The notes below the pieces were generated by a model. That model searched no databases and had not been told where the DNA came from. It was given only the letters and a program-made list of their open reading frames with translations. A stretch of 64,000 nt of DNA from Naegleria lovaniensis (Eukaryota; Heterolobosea; Eutetramitea; Acrasida; Naegleriidae), in NCBI RefSeq assembly GCF_003324165.1, contig NW_025407840.1, positions 604,385-668,384 on the forward strand, read 5' to 3'. Shown in pieces: positions 36,101-46,309 of the stretch. Both the position numbers and the translations under genes were made by a program. Numbering within the stretch: position 1 is the first letter of the stretch; every line of letters starts with the position of its first letter.

Positions 36101-36220
36101 TTACTCGGTTTTGAACTTGCTGAAAATCAGGAAAATTCAAACTTGAGCAAGTATCACTTATCGGTAGAGCCTTCTGAATTTGATGCTTCTGAAGTTGAAG
36201 ATGAAGAGAAGAGAGAATAA
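30169..36220 (+). CDS. Multi-pass membrane PAS-domain adenylate cyclase, 11 exons
   Basis: Makes cAMP from ATP. Exons: 30169-30915, 31001-32462, 32524-32812, 32865-33013, 33081-34750, 34801-35175, 35262-35433, 35487-35622, 35681-35733, 35801-35920 and 36009-36220. All phases agree; 1794 residues. A Ser/Thr-rich N-terminus is followed by about seven hydrophobic helices (about 220-540), then a cytosolic helical region. A second set of helices encloses a probable extracellular segment. A PAS domain (EGSIICNVDGSIKFFNQAAQ) lies near residue 1410. The class III cyclase domain begins with DVTCLFSDIVGFTSM (metal Asp about 1572) and IGDAY (Asp about 1616). Lys in KIKTIGD and Asp in YDLWGDTVNTASR are the adenine-specifying residues, so adenylate rather than guanylate cyclase. 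The general plan recalls TmcB-like amoebal proteins. Confidence 0.85.
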
Positions 36221-36394
36221 AGCATTACATTGTCCTTAAACAAGAAGAAGATCTTGTCGAACCGAGTTCCAACTCGAGTTGCAAATCCTTTTCTTGCTGT
36301 TGAAGTTTGACAACATTGTTGTGTGTCAGTGAACCTGGCCGGTGTTGTATGGAAGGAAAATTGATTTCAAATTAAAAAGAAAGAACACACAAAC

Positions 36395-36538
36395 ATGACC
36401 ACACCCACTCTTACAACCATGTCTCATGATCTCGATCAAGATGCAAAGCCACACCCAAGTCAACAATTTTTGTGGTTTGCTGCATTCAATGTTGTGGCAT
36501 GGCTTGCTGTTGTCATTACAGCCACAGCTGCTCATTAA
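36395..36538 (+). CDS. Small single-pass membrane protein, 47 residues
   Basis: ATG to TAA. A polar N-terminus (TTMSHDLDQDAKPHPSQQF) is followed by one helix (FAAFNVVAWLAVVITATAAH) at the C-terminus. It starts 174 bp after the cyclase stop with its own A-rich leader. Length and topology fit small respiratory-chain or translocase subunits; none was recognised. Confidence 0.55.
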   Translation: MTTPTLTTMSHDLDQDAKPHPSQQFLWFAAFNVVAWLAVVITATAAH

Positions 36539-36751
36539 AGAACGAAACAACCCAACTGTTTCATCCGTCTAACTGTTCAGTCTTACTGATGAGATTCATT
36601 CTCTGTTGTAAAATATACTTTCTCCTAACTCGTGTGTGTACATATAAAAACATTCAAATCATTCATTCGAAAATTATGGATTCAATAAAGATCAGCTATT
36701 TATTGGACAACAAAAAAGTCGAACCAATCGTCCTTTTCGATCGAAACATTG

Positions 36752-37630
36752 TTATTCCTCTTCCTCCTCACTAGATGCTGCAGCTGCATCGCCTCCAATT
36801 TCCTCTTCCTCTTCTGAATTCTCTTCCTTGTAAGGTCCCAACGGAGAGGGTGCTTGTGGTGTATCCAAAACACTCGGATCGAAACCATCACGAATCATGT
36901 CTCTTTCCAATTGCACTCTTGGTACTCCAACTTTATACAATAATCGGAAATATCGAGCGAGACGAGGATCTTGTTCGCATGTTGGAATGTTTGAGGAGGA
37001 ATTTTCAACCTGCTGGTCGACGGCATCACGAGCCAACGAAGGTAAATGTTCTGTATGATTGCTGACACCTGTCACAGGAAGTGGAGGAACCAAAGAAGCT
37101 GCAGCTACTGCTGTTCCATTGGAGGTCATTGGAGGAGGAGGTGGGACATAACCTTGTGTGTTTTGAGGAGAACCAAATCCTGGAGGTGGAGGAGGAATAT
37201 TTCCTGTTGTTGTTGTTGTTGTCGGAGGAGGTGGAGGAGGAACATTTCCACCAAACGATGATGATGACGTATCGACAGGTCCTGCTGCTGCTGTTGATGT
37301 ATTTGTTGTTGTTGTTGTTGTTGTGGAAAGAAGGTTCGAAGGATTATTTTCAAATTCTTTCATTTTAGCTTCCATGCCATCAATGGATTTTAATTTACTT
37401 TCGAGAAGGGAGAGTGTAATTTCGATTCGAACCAGATCGTGTTGTGCTTGATTGAGTTTTCGTTCACATTGAAGTGAAAAATTATTTAATAAATTGATGG
37501 TTTGAATGCAAAAAGTGTTGACCATGTCGAGAGTGTGATAGAATTCAATCGGAGTGTTTTCGATTTTTCGATGGGAGGCTGATGGAGTCGTTCGAAACGA
37601 AGACGACATGTTTCGAGGTGTTTGAGACAT
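36752..37630 (-). CDS. WASHC3: WASH complex subunit 3 (CCDC53)
   Basis: Subunit of the endosomal WASH complex, which activates Arp2/3 for retromer-dependent sorting. A single exon of 292 residues. The N-terminal coiled coil (about 25-95: TLDMVNTFCIQTINLLNNFS onwards) matches CCDC53. Proline-rich repeats (VPPPPPP, IPPPPPGFG) follow. The C-terminal block RLARYFRLLYKVGVPRVQLE with MIRDGFDP is the family's hallmark, close to the formin/WAVE-type short motif in CCDC53 proteins. It ends in an acidic Glu run. It is longer than the roughly 194-residue human protein because of Thr/Ala spacers. The ATG directly follows an A-run. Confidence 0.87.
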   Translation of the reverse strand: MSQTPRNMSSSFRTTPSASHRKIENTPIEFYHTLDMVNTFCIQTINLLNNFSLQCERKLNQAQHDLVRIEITLSLLESKLKSIDGMEAKMKEFENNPSNLLSTTTTTTTNTSTAAAGPVDTSSSSFGGNVPPPPPPTTTTTTGNIPPPPPGFGSPQNTQGYVPPPPPMTSNGTAVAAASLVPPLPVTGVSNHTEHLPSLARDAVDQQVENSSSNIPTCEQDPRLARYFRLLYKVGVPRVQLERDMIRDGFDPSVLDTPQAPSPLGPYKEENSEEEEEIGGDAAAASSEEEEE

Positions 37631-37768
37631 TTTTTTTTTAAATTGAAAAAATCTTTATGACATTTGGCATTTTCACACAAATGCTGTAATCTGCAAATTT
37701 CAAATAATGAGCTGCTGTAAAACCATTCAAAAACCAGTCATGATAACCTCAACCACTAGTATTTTGAT

Positions 37769-38616
37769 CTATTCCTCTTGCAATTCATCCTCTGCATAGT
37801 ATTGTTCGTCAACTCTTCGTCTCCTCTCATCCGAATGTGCAAATTCTTCCGATGATGCCATTAAGGTTTTTCGATCTTGGTAAAATCGATAAAACATTAT
37901 GATTGCACACACTCCGCAAATAATACTTCCAATAGCACTAATAATTCCAATAATTTTCCAATGCGAAGAAGCTGGTGTGTAAATTTCATAAGAGACCCAA
38001 AGTCGATCTTTTGGATTTACAAAACAAGTAGTTTCAAATCCTTCTGAATAAGTGTAAAATATTGTGGAATCTTCAAAGCGAAAGGTTGTTCGAGTGTTAG
38101 ATTGAGGACAAGATTTTTGTTGGTTGATCATGGTTGATTGTGGAGTGTTGAGTGAATGCAATGTGTTGACAGTTGACGTGGAATTCTTGATGACATTATT
38201 AAGGCAAACAATTGCTGAACAATATTTCGTTTTCCTTTTTCCATAAGACTGTTCACATTGTACCAGAGGTGAAATGACTGTACAATTCGTTGGTACGGAA
38301 TAACTTTCTGCATCGGAACTGAACATGAATGGAAAATAATAATTGAAATTAAATACATAGGAGAATTGTTGTAAAACCATGACGATCAGTCGGAAATGAA
38401 TGTTGTATGGAAGTGTTATGCCCATTATTGAAAATTTCAGAATGTTGTTGTTTTGATTTCAATAGATCGATTCCGATGAGTGATTATTGAAACATACTTG
38501 ACAGAAATTCCAAAAAATACTCCAGTTAATACAACAAAGATGAGAGAAGCCATCGAACACACAACTGCAACTGCCAACAAGACCATTCCAGGCCTAAGAA
38601 TTTTCTTCAACAATTT
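37769..38616 (-). CDS. Two-pass membrane protein with Cys-containing loop
   Basis: Exons 38616-38498 and 38318-37769, donor GTATGT, acceptor GTTCAG, phase 2, total 222 residues. The first ATG in the frame is used; upstream only GTG is available. An N-terminal helix (GMVLLAVAVVCSMASLIFVV) is followed by an extracytosolic region with about seven cysteines and several sequons, then a second helix (IGIISAIGSIICGVCAIIMF) and a charged cytosolic tail (DERRRRVDEQYYAEDELQEE). No family was recognised. Confidence 0.7.
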
Positions 38617-39122
38617 CATATTGTGAATTTTTTTAAGAAGTTTGCGTTGGTTTATTGTAAACACGCAATTCCATATTTTTTTAAAAAAATATTTTTACGA
38701 AATTGTTGGTTATCCGCTCAACCAAGTTGTTCAAGTGTTGTGGTGTTCAAACCGTAAGTACTTGATGCGAGGTCGACCATGATGATCCTAATGGTGTGTG
38801 TCTTCGTTGGATCATATCATTTTAAAAATTATTAAAATAATTTTATTCGTGATGATTTAAATATTTAATATTTTTTAAATTTATGAAATTCGTGATGATC
38901 AATGAAAACGAATGGATCGACAATACTACAATGCATGGACTCGATACCAAATCATGGATCATTCCAATGATATATGAACAGAGTTCCACTTTATATTCCC
39001 CTCGAGAACACAACAACAAAAAGGTAAGTGATTTCTCTCCGTCCCGTGTTGCAACTTGTGTTCCTTACTTTGAAAGGTTCAACAAGACCATATAAGAGTG
39101 AATTTTCTGTTTCTCTCTTCCT
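38617..39122. other. Intergenic spacer with an upstream ORF
   Basis: Very AT-rich around 38815-38880. An ATG frame at 38883-39095 contains a good donor (AAAAAGGTAAGTG), but it cannot be spliced in frame to the gene at 39123: an in-frame TGA precedes that ATG and no usable acceptor lies between. It may be a leader exon or regulatory uORF. Confidence 0.4.
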
Positions 39123-40979
39123 ATGACTCCCGAAGAAACAACAACTGCCCTAAACCCACAACAAGTCGTTTATCAAGATCTTCCAAAAAAGCACAAGTTT
39201 AAGGGAGAAACGAAACAACAATTGTCGAATAATAATAACCATCTTTCAGGTACTTCTATGATTGGTAATCCCATGTCAGCAACAACAACCTTTGATTCCC
39301 AAATTGGAAATGCAACTCAAGCCTCCTCTACTGCAACCATCAAACCTGAAGATATCAACACCATGGTTGATGAATTAGATTACCTGATTGGAAATGCAGC
39401 TTCTTCAGGTGCAAGCTCAACTCCTCAACAGCAAACGTCGACTGCCTCAAGAGGAGGAACAGTTTCATTTCTGTCTTCTGAGGAAGAGGAAGAAGCTGCC
39501 ATGCAACTTGGAAATCAAATTGGACATGCTTCTCAAATTTCAACACCTGCAAGCTTGATATCTTCATCTGCAAGTAACAGTGATGATTTGTATTTGGTTA
39601 TGAATACTCTCAAATCAGATTATGACAATGATTCACTCAAATATGAATATGATTACTTTCCAAAAGATATTGTCAATAACTTTCAATTGACGTTACAAAG
39701 AATGCCATTCAAGACCATTCAACACATTGCTGCTAAGAATAATTTGACGAATACAGATCCTGTCTTGAAGAAGGGCAAAACTCTCACGGATGAACATCGA
39801 AAGGAGTTTTTAATATTTGAACTTGGAAAGAAGGCAGTGAGTGTCAGTGTGAAACATTTTCTAACTGAACTCGATCGAGAAGATATGAGAACGGCATTGA
39901 AGGATTTACTTCATTATGATGGAGCTATTCGTGAGTTGGAAAAAGCATCTCATAAGGAAATTGATCCTGACTTTGCTCTAACAGCTAAAACTGTTCACAC
40001 ATTGAAAAAATCAGGTTTGAGAGCAAACTTTAAATTACTTTTCGAAAAATTGAATGCTGAGACTTTACTGGATAATCTTCAAGATTCCACACTCATACTC
40101 TTTTTACAGGCATTGGAAATTGAAGAATTTGATACGACACATTCCAACTTGGTGGATGCCATTCTCGAAGAGATATTTCTCTATGGTGCTAAGGAAGTTT
40201 TATGCAAATGTAAAAAGAGTGTTCTCAAAGAAGCAGCAGAAGCTTCAAAATATGATCAAAAGAAACAGGTATTTGATGCTTCTCCAACTAAGGAAATGCT
40301 CGCTGAGGTCATTCTTGTGGATGAATATCCTCACGTGGCTGAAGATTTAATAGTGAGATTGAAAAAGAAGAAACCACACTTTTTTGAACACTCCAAGAAA
40401 CCACACTTGTTTGAACACTCAAAGAAAGCTGCAGCCATGACGGATGTTACTTCTGATGATGAGTATGGAAGTCCTTCACCATCCTTTAGCTCTCCAATTG
40501 GTTCTTCCTATGATGGAGATTTGAGTTCTCCAAATTCTAAGAGTTACAAAAAGAGAGGAAGAAAGAGAGTAATCAACACTGAAGGTGAGAGACCTCAAAT
40601 TGAAAAAGGAATTTCCTTTGAAGATCTAAGAGACAAGTATTTGGTTCAAGAATTAATTGCCTTTTGTCAATCGAAGGGCATTAAATATGTGGGTGTGAAA
40701 AAGAATGATCTCTGTAACAGTATTCTCAAATATTTGAATGGTGAAATTGTTGTCTCTGGTCAAAAGAGAGGTAGAGGAAGACCTCCAAAGAAGAGAAAAC
40801 AACAAGAATCTGTTGGTTCCAGTAGTGATGTTCCACATGGAACTGAATCGAATGAAGCTGGAGCTCACGAAGAGGATGACGACGCCATGATGGTAGGTGC
40901 TGGCTCTGAGCAGCTCGTTCAGGGAGGAGAAGCATCTATGGAACATGAAGATGATGAAGAAGGTGTTGATCATGAATAA
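39123..40979 (+). CDS. SAP-like and AT-hook chromatin protein
   Basis: A single exon of 618 residues. The N-terminal 150 residues are disordered (Ser/Thr/Gln). A helical region of unknown fold runs from about 160 to 430. Tandem KKPHFFEHSKKPHLFEHSKK lies near 420-435. Near the C-terminus a SAP-like module (EDLRDKYLVQELIAFCQSKG, then VKKNDLCNSILKYL) lies at about 498-540, followed directly by a perfect AT-hook (RGRGRPPKKRK). A weaker hook (KKRGRKR) lies upstream. Both bind A/T-rich DNA, so a nuclear scaffold or chromatin role is likely. The acidic tail recalls HMG-type proteins. The identity of the middle region is unknown. Confidence 0.75.
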   Translation: MTPEETTTALNPQQVVYQDLPKKHKFKGETKQQLSNNNNHLSGTSMIGNPMSATTTFDSQIGNATQASSTATIKPEDINTMVDELDYLIGNAASSGASSTPQQQTSTASRGGTVSFLSSEEEEEAAMQLGNQIGHASQISTPASLISSSASNSDDLYLVMNTLKSDYDNDSLKYEYDYFPKDIVNNFQLTLQRMPFKTIQHIAAKNNLTNTDPVLKKGKTLTDEHRKEFLIFELGKKAVSVSVKHFLTELDREDMRTALKDLLHYDGAIRELEKASHKEIDPDFALTAKTVHTLKKSGLRANFKLLFEKLNAETLLDNLQDSTLILFLQALEIEEFDTTHSNLVDAILEEIFLYGAKEVLCKCKKSVLKEAAEASKYDQKKQVFDASPTKEMLAEVILVDEYPHVAEDLIVRLKKKKPHFFEHSKKPHLFEHSKKAAAMTDVTSDDEYGSPSPSFSSPIGSSYDGDLSSPNSKSYKKRGRKRVINTEGERPQIEKGISFEDLRDKYLVQELIAFCQSKGIKYVGVKKNDLCNSILKYLNGEIVVSGQKRGRGRPPKKRKQQESVGSSSDVPHGTESNEAGAHEEDDDAMMVGAGSEQLVQGGEASMEHEDDEEGVDHE

Positions 40980-41164
40980 TAAATGAAGTGTGAGAGTCAA
41001 CATGGAATGTTTTACGCGTAGTATTCTCCTCTATTTCTTTCGTTGCGTCGTCAATGTGAATTGTACCTTGATGCTGCAACACAAAAAAATTGAGAGGGGG
41101 TGTTTTGTTGGAAGTATAGAAATGTTGTCTTTGCCAGGCCACCAAACCTGTAGAAGATGTAGTT

Positions 41165-41236
41165 GGGACTGTAGTCTAGTGGTATGATACCTGCTTAGGG
41201 TGCAGGAGGTCCGGGGTTCGATTCTCCGCAGTCCCC
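41165..41236 (+). tRNA. tRNA-Pro (anticodon AGG)
   Basis: 72 nt, no intron. The acceptor stem GGGACTG pairs with CAGTCCC, with C as discriminator. The anticodon stem CCTGC/GCAGG encloses the loop TTAGGGT, anticodon AGG at 41197-41199. The A box TAGTCTAGTGG fits TRGYNNARNNG exactly and the B box is GGTTCGATTCT. The T stem contains one G-U pair. CCA is not encoded. Confidence 0.93.
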
Positions 41237-41240
41237 ATAA

Positions 41241-41246
41241 TTTTTT
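41241..41246 (+). terminator. Pol III T-run terminator of tRNA-Pro
   Basis: Six T residues four bases after the mature 3' end. Confidence 0.8.
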
Positions 41247-41488
41247 CCGTTTTTCTGTCGTGCATCTCTGTAAAGTAAATCTTGTATTGAGAAGCATGTT
41301 TCAAAGCATGACTCAACGTAAAATACTGAAAGTCTTTAGAATGAGATGGCAGTATTGAGCTGTCTCTAAATGTCTAGATTTGGAATGTACCAACGAACAA
41401 ATATCGATCGTTACTTTATAGAATACAAGGATGAAAGGAGTTTAATCTTACTTTGAAACTTTTTGAAACACAATTCAACAACAACGAC

Positions 41489-43609
41489 TTAAAACTGATT
41501 CGACTGATGAATGGAATTGAGAAACGAATCCAATTCATCTTCTATGGGTCCACTAGTGGGAGGTGTTAAATCTGTGGACATGACATGATTATTTTCTAGA
41601 GTTCCATGGTTTGTGGGAAATTGTGAATTCTTTGCTAAATGAGGCGAACTTGAAGTGGACATTTTTGGATGGTGTTGAACATGGACGATCGAGATTGGTT
41701 TCCCAGTTGTTGCATGAATCAAGGAATGATCTACTGTCGAATGTTGTTCACCACCACTTGTTGTTACATTTTCATTAGGATTGAAAATATCATCATTGAG
41801 TGTTGACATGTGAACAAATCTAGAATCGAGAAGATTCACATTGCTTGTTCTTGGATCCTTATGATGGTGATGATGACGCTGGTTATGAAACGCGACTTCG
41901 TCTTGTCCATGAGGAAGTGTCTTGTCCTTTCTTGAATTGTGTTTTGGATTCATGGTTTCTTCCACCTCATTCTCTTCCTCTTCTGGATCATCATGTTCTT
42001 CCTCTTCATCATTCATTTGATGTGTATTCGTGGATACCATCAATGTGTTTGGAGAATTATTTTGAGAATTTTCAATACTCGAGCTTTGAGAATTCAATCC
42101 ACTGTTTTCACTACTGCTAGACGACGAAGTTCCAAAACCAAATAAGGTATTAGGAGAAGATCGATTCAGTTTTCGTTTTCTCTTTCCAGATTTACTATTC
42201 GATACTCCTGAAAACCATTGATCTTCTTCCATGGTGGACATATCATGTGTTTCTGTTGTCTGAGCAAGAATATTCCCCGAATTCGTTGTTGTATGAGGAT
42301 CTTGACCCACTGGAATGTCATTCGAAGTAGTTGTCACATAAAACTCATGACTCGTCTTGTTCACATAACCTTGTTCTAATTGCTGTTTTTGGAGAGTGGC
42401 CAAAGCACTCGAAAACAATTCTTGAGGAAAACTTTGTGAATGACTCAATCGAGTGTGAGCTCCTGTCGTTGAAGATGAATTGTTTGCATTGGAAGGTTGT
42501 TGTGAGAGAATGGTTGAAGAATCCGTAGGAGTGGTCAATGTGTAAAATTGAGTTTGACCATTCGAATTTGTCACAATAATTGGTCCATTCGGATAGACAC
42601 TCACGGATGGAACATTTTGTTGACTCTGTGAAGAGAGTGCAACTGCAAGATTGGAAATTCCTTCTTTCGATAAAAGGAATGGATCGACCATACTCCCTCC
42701 ATGAGTGTTGTTGTTGTTGTTGGTGCTGGTACTCGAGGATTGAGTCGTGCCAACAGAAGCCAATGCAGAATTCAATAAGGCTTGTTGTTGTTGTTGATGG
42801 AGTTGTGTGGCCAATAGTTCTTCGTCGAGAAAGAGGAATGGACCACCGGCAGGATTCGAACCTTGGGCCTGACCAGCGTTGGACAGCATCACATTCGAGG
42901 GAGCTAAGGCGTTTAAGGTCGAATGTGTGGTTGTTTGGTTATTCGGCGGTTGAGAAAGGAATGAAGTCAACGTGCTTGGTCCAGTATGAGAACCCGTGTT
43001 GGTCAATAGAGATTCATTGAAGGTATTGACCATGACGGTTGGAGTGGCAGATGCCGAATGGACCTGTCTTGGTTGTTTTACAAATCGACCATTCACTCTC
43101 GGCACTCCTGAAGTGTTGTTATTCCAATCCGAAGGATATGGAACAGACAATGGATGAGCTTGAAATGCTTGATTCGGATATATCGGATTCGAATCCATTG
43201 ATAGATAGCTCTCTGTTCCATACATCGACGAGGAAGGTGGAGGTACTTGTTGCTTTTCATTCTGTCCTGCTTTGAATATGAAAAAGTTGTTTTGAAATCT
43301 CTTATTGTATCGAAATTGTTTGTTCACTTTGAGAGATTTATCACCCTTGTGGCGAGTTTTGAATTCAACGTCTTTGGTCATGTCGACAAAGTTGAATTTG
43401 GCACTGTTAGTACCAGAAGCAGCAGTGGATGAATTCCCTGAGGATGAAACAGAGTTCTGAAGACTTGAGGAAACATACGAAGAAGCTTGATGAGAAGTCG
43501 AGACGGAATTGGAAAAACTTGTGGTCGGACTCGAATGGTCCTGTTGTTGAACCATACTCGTGGAGGAGTGATCTACGAGAAAGTTGTAACTTGATTGAAT
43601 GGGATCCAT
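41489..43609 (-). CDS. Low-complexity Ser/Asn/Thr/Gln-rich protein, probable regulator
   Basis: A single exon of 706 residues from the first ATG (MDPIQSSYNF); upstream the frame has only TTG. An ordered-looking basic block near residues 70-110 contains KFNFVDMTKDVEFKTRHKGD and KQFRYNKRFQNNFFIFKAG. The remainder is Ser/Thr/Asn/Gln rich with Q5 and N5 runs, a nuclear-localisation-like GKRKRKLNR, an acidic patch (EEEEHDDPEEEENEVEE) and a C-terminal EDELDSFLNSIHQ. No named domain was recognised. It looks like a transcriptional regulator with activation-type tracts, which is inference. Confidence 0.7.
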   Translation of the reverse strand: MDPIQSSYNFLVDHSSTSMVQQQDHSSPTTSFSNSVSTSHQASSYVSSSLQNSVSSSGNSSTAASGTNSAKFNFVDMTKDVEFKTRHKGDKSLKVNKQFRYNKRFQNNFFIFKAGQNEKQQVPPPSSSMYGTESYLSMDSNPIYPNQAFQAHPLSVPYPSDWNNNTSGVPRVNGRFVKQPRQVHSASATPTVMVNTFNESLLTNTGSHTGPSTLTSFLSQPPNNQTTTHSTLNALAPSNVMLSNAGQAQGSNPAGGPFLFLDEELLATQLHQQQQQALLNSALASVGTTQSSSTSTNNNNNTHGGSMVDPFLLSKEGISNLAVALSSQSQQNVPSVSVYPNGPIIVTNSNGQTQFYTLTTPTDSSTILSQQPSNANNSSSTTGAHTRLSHSQSFPQELFSSALATLQKQQLEQGYVNKTSHEFYVTTTSNDIPVGQDPHTTTNSGNILAQTTETHDMSTMEEDQWFSGVSNSKSGKRKRKLNRSSPNTLFGFGTSSSSSSENSGLNSQSSSIENSQNNSPNTLMVSTNTHQMNDEEEEHDDPEEEENEVEETMNPKHNSRKDKTLPHGQDEVAFHNQRHHHHHKDPRTSNVNLLDSRFVHMSTLNDDIFNPNENVTTSGGEQHSTVDHSLIHATTGKPISIVHVQHHPKMSTSSSPHLAKNSQFPTNHGTLENNHVMSTDLTPPTSGPIEDELDSFLNSIHQSNQF

Positions 43610-45276
43610 CGTTCTTAGAATATTAAGCAGCAATAACAATTTGAAATAGTTGTGAAATCAATATGTTGTTGACGTCTGATCGAAATTCAACGGTGTGGAA
43701 TGAAACGTGACGGTTTTCAGTTGTTGTTGTTGTTGATGTCTGTTCTCAACGAATTCAGTTGTTGCTACCAAGAGTTGCGGCTGTTGTTGTAGCAATTTTT
43801 TATGACTCTCTCTCTAAAAATCAATTCCAAACCACAGAAAGAATGTTTTCTGCGTGCTGGACGAGTTCTTTAATGAAAAAAAGAAAATGTGATGATAGGC
43901 TTCTGAACGATCGTTTCAACCATTTAGGGGATATTGTAATTAGTGCCGAAACGCTTTTAGTGGATTTAATTTCAAATTGTTTTTTTTCTAAATTGGATTA
44001 CTAAATATGGAGTGATGGCTGCGATGGGAACGTCCAATGTGCCACTGGAATTAGAATTGTAGACCATTACAGTTTGTTGTCAACCTAATATTGAGTATCA
44101 AAATAAGTTTTCAGCTCGATTTAATTCTTTTAATCTTTTACAAACATTTGACTTCCATATTAAGGTCTTGTTTCAAAATTGAGCTCTTGTACGTGGCGAA
44201 TAGTGTTTTTCATCTTTTAGAGGTGTTATTCAGGTTTGATTTTTCGCTCTAATTAATTGAATCCAAAGAACCAAATTTTTGGAGTGACCTTTTTCAAAAT
44301 GTGACCTACTAGTACTTGCACTTCCATGGAATTATTCAAGACAATATGAGATTGAGCGTGATAATTCCTGGGAATTGAAATCGTGCTACGACTGAACGGT
44401 TGCAAAGTCTCTAACCCTTAATTATTGAAACTGTCCATTGCGCTGCATGCCATTTCAATGAAAAGGTTTCTTTCAGAATTCTAAATGTAAATGGAAGGTT
44501 TTGATGAGATTGATTTTACAACCACTTTACAGTCCATTAGCGAGACTAAAATTTCTCTCAATTCATACAAGTCGAGATTTGTTGTGGAATGATCGTCTTT
44601 GAGAGTATCAATCACTCACGGATAATAGTTGAAATAATCCTCACATTCTCCTCTTGAAAGAGGATCGAGTTGAATCATGGTAATTATGCAACGTCCGAGA
44701 ACATTTTTCAGTATCCAAGATGGATCAATGTGAAAATTCAATTCATGATACAGGGCGTGGTGAAGTTCGAATTCTTCATGTGTGGTCAGTGACAGGTGAA
44801 AATAATTCCTCCCACCTCAGAAAAGAAGGATATAGTTCCCACCGTTTGATTATCAGTCGTTCCATGGGTCATAAAATTGGGATTCAACGTCAAAGGTTGA
44901 CCTGTTAGAATTTTAAATCGTGACTCTTAGTGAATCCAAGAAGGCAATGAAATGACACTCGTTATTAATTTTTGTTTGAATTTTGTAAGACCATTAACCA
45001 ATAATTGTTTTCATGTTGCTATTCACAAGCTCCTGTAATGAAAACAAGTATGGAAATTGCCGTGCATTTCTCCATTGATTACAAACATGAATATGTGATC
45101 CAGTGACCGTTCGTGTAGATATCCAGTTTGAAGCAACAAGTTGTGTAAAGGAAATTGTTGACTCCACTTGTCACACGTTGCTTTCAACTGTGACTAACGA
45201 AATGTAAAAAAAATCATCGTTGTACCACCCGCCTAAAACCACTACAACATTTGTTTTATAAAAAAAACCTCAAACC
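43610..45276. other. Long intergenic region, nothing recognised
   Basis: About 1.67 kb between divergent genes. Short frames only; one at 44720-44908 has an ATG but no other support. No tRNA or repeat seen. Confidence 0.45.
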
Positions 45277-46287
45277 ATGTTATCTGCTGCTGAAGAACCT
45301 CGTACACCCACTCCGAGTCATGGTGGGGACATCCCTTTGAATGCATCGGTTGCAATGGATGATCTCAATGTGAGCGCTATTCAAAATTCATCCATGAATG
45401 GTTTGGATGCATCGGCAATTTTAGATCCTTCTCAATTGGAATCAACAACAGCATCATCAAGAGTGCCTCCATCCTCCAGCAATGCAAATTCAAGACCCAG
45501 TACAAGTGCTTCCGTCATGGGCGGAAAACAATCATCCTTGGGTTTTGGAAAGGGAGAGGAACTAAGCCCCGAAACGATCAAACGATATACGGAGGCCTTT
45601 AAACTGTATGAAGCAAAAAAGACGATAAAACCAGGAAAAGCCCCTGCAGCAGATGCAGATGATGGCAAAACCAAGAAAGATGGAAAGGATGCCAAAGCCA
45701 AAAAACCAGATCCTAAAAAAACAAATTCAAAAGACGCGAAGAAATCTACTTCGCCACAACCAGAAACTCCACCAACCCCTCCACAACCTCAAATAACAAT
45801 TTTGAAAAATCATGTACTTTTATCAGATCTCATTATTTTAATGAGGGCTCTAATGAAAAATCCGAAAGAGAAAGATTTACCTATTTATTTAAGTGTACTT
45901 CCAAACGCTGAAGAAGTGACACAAAGAGGACAATTAACTTTGGACGAATTCCTCAAAATCATGCAATTAGCCTCGCTTCCAAACCAAGACGATCATTTCA
46001 AAATTCTAGACGCTTTTGAAACCTTTGATACATCAAATTTCCAGGGAACCATCGAACCTGAAGAACTGAAAAACATTTTATTAAATTTGGGTGAAAGTGA
46101 TTTGATGACTCCGGAGGAAGTTCAGGAAATAATTCAACAATTCACGGACCCTGAAACCAAGATGATTCGATACGACGATTTTCTAAAAACCTGTCTCTCG
46201 AATACAGACATTCATGATCCTCCACCACCAAAGCCAAAAACCACAAAAAAGAGTTCCAAAGACGGAAATAAATCCTCTGCCAAATAG
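45277..46287 (+). CDS. EF-hand (calmodulin-fold) protein with long disordered N-terminus
   Basis: A single exon of 336 residues. The first 170 residues are disordered: Ser-rich, then a Lys/Asp/Pro tract (KKDGKDAKAKKPDPKK). The C-terminal half has calmodulin-like helices: ILMRALMKNPKEKDLPIYL, LTLDEFLKIMQ, then a degenerate pair FETFDTSNFQGTIEPEEL and DPETKMIRYDDFL. Both loops lack the full set of acidic ligands, so calcium binding is doubtful. The last pair resembles axonemal EF-hand proteins such as DRC8/EFCAB2, which would suit a flagellate, but myosin light-chain-like proteins look similar. Confidence 0.72.
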   Translation: MLSAAEEPRTPTPSHGGDIPLNASVAMDDLNVSAIQNSSMNGLDASAILDPSQLESTTASSRVPPSSSNANSRPSTSASVMGGKQSSLGFGKGEELSPETIKRYTEAFKLYEAKKTIKPGKAPAADADDGKTKKDGKDAKAKKPDPKKTNSKDAKKSTSPQPETPPTPPQPQITILKNHVLLSDLIILMRALMKNPKEKDLPIYLSVLPNAEEVTQRGQLTLDEFLKIMQLASLPNQDDHFKILDAFETFDTSNFQGTIEPEELKNILLNLGESDLMTPEEVQEIIQQFTDPETKMIRYDDFLKTCLSNTDIHDPPPPKPKTTKKSSKDGNKSSAK

Positions 46288-46309
46288 GTGTTTATCACAA
46301 CATAAAAAA

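Noticed and set aside
37046-37368. Plus-strand Leu/Arg/Cys-rich frames opposite WASHC3
   Set aside because: Antisense of proline and threonine codon runs.
38883-39095. ATG frame with a good donor as a coding first exon of the SAP/AT-hook gene
   Set aside because: An in-frame TGA at 39099 precedes the ATG at 39123 and no acceptor gives a continuous frame; at most a leader exon or uORF.
41031-41297. Minus-strand open frame across the tRNA
   Set aside because: It reads antisense through the tRNA-Pro gene; the tRNA structure explains the sequence.
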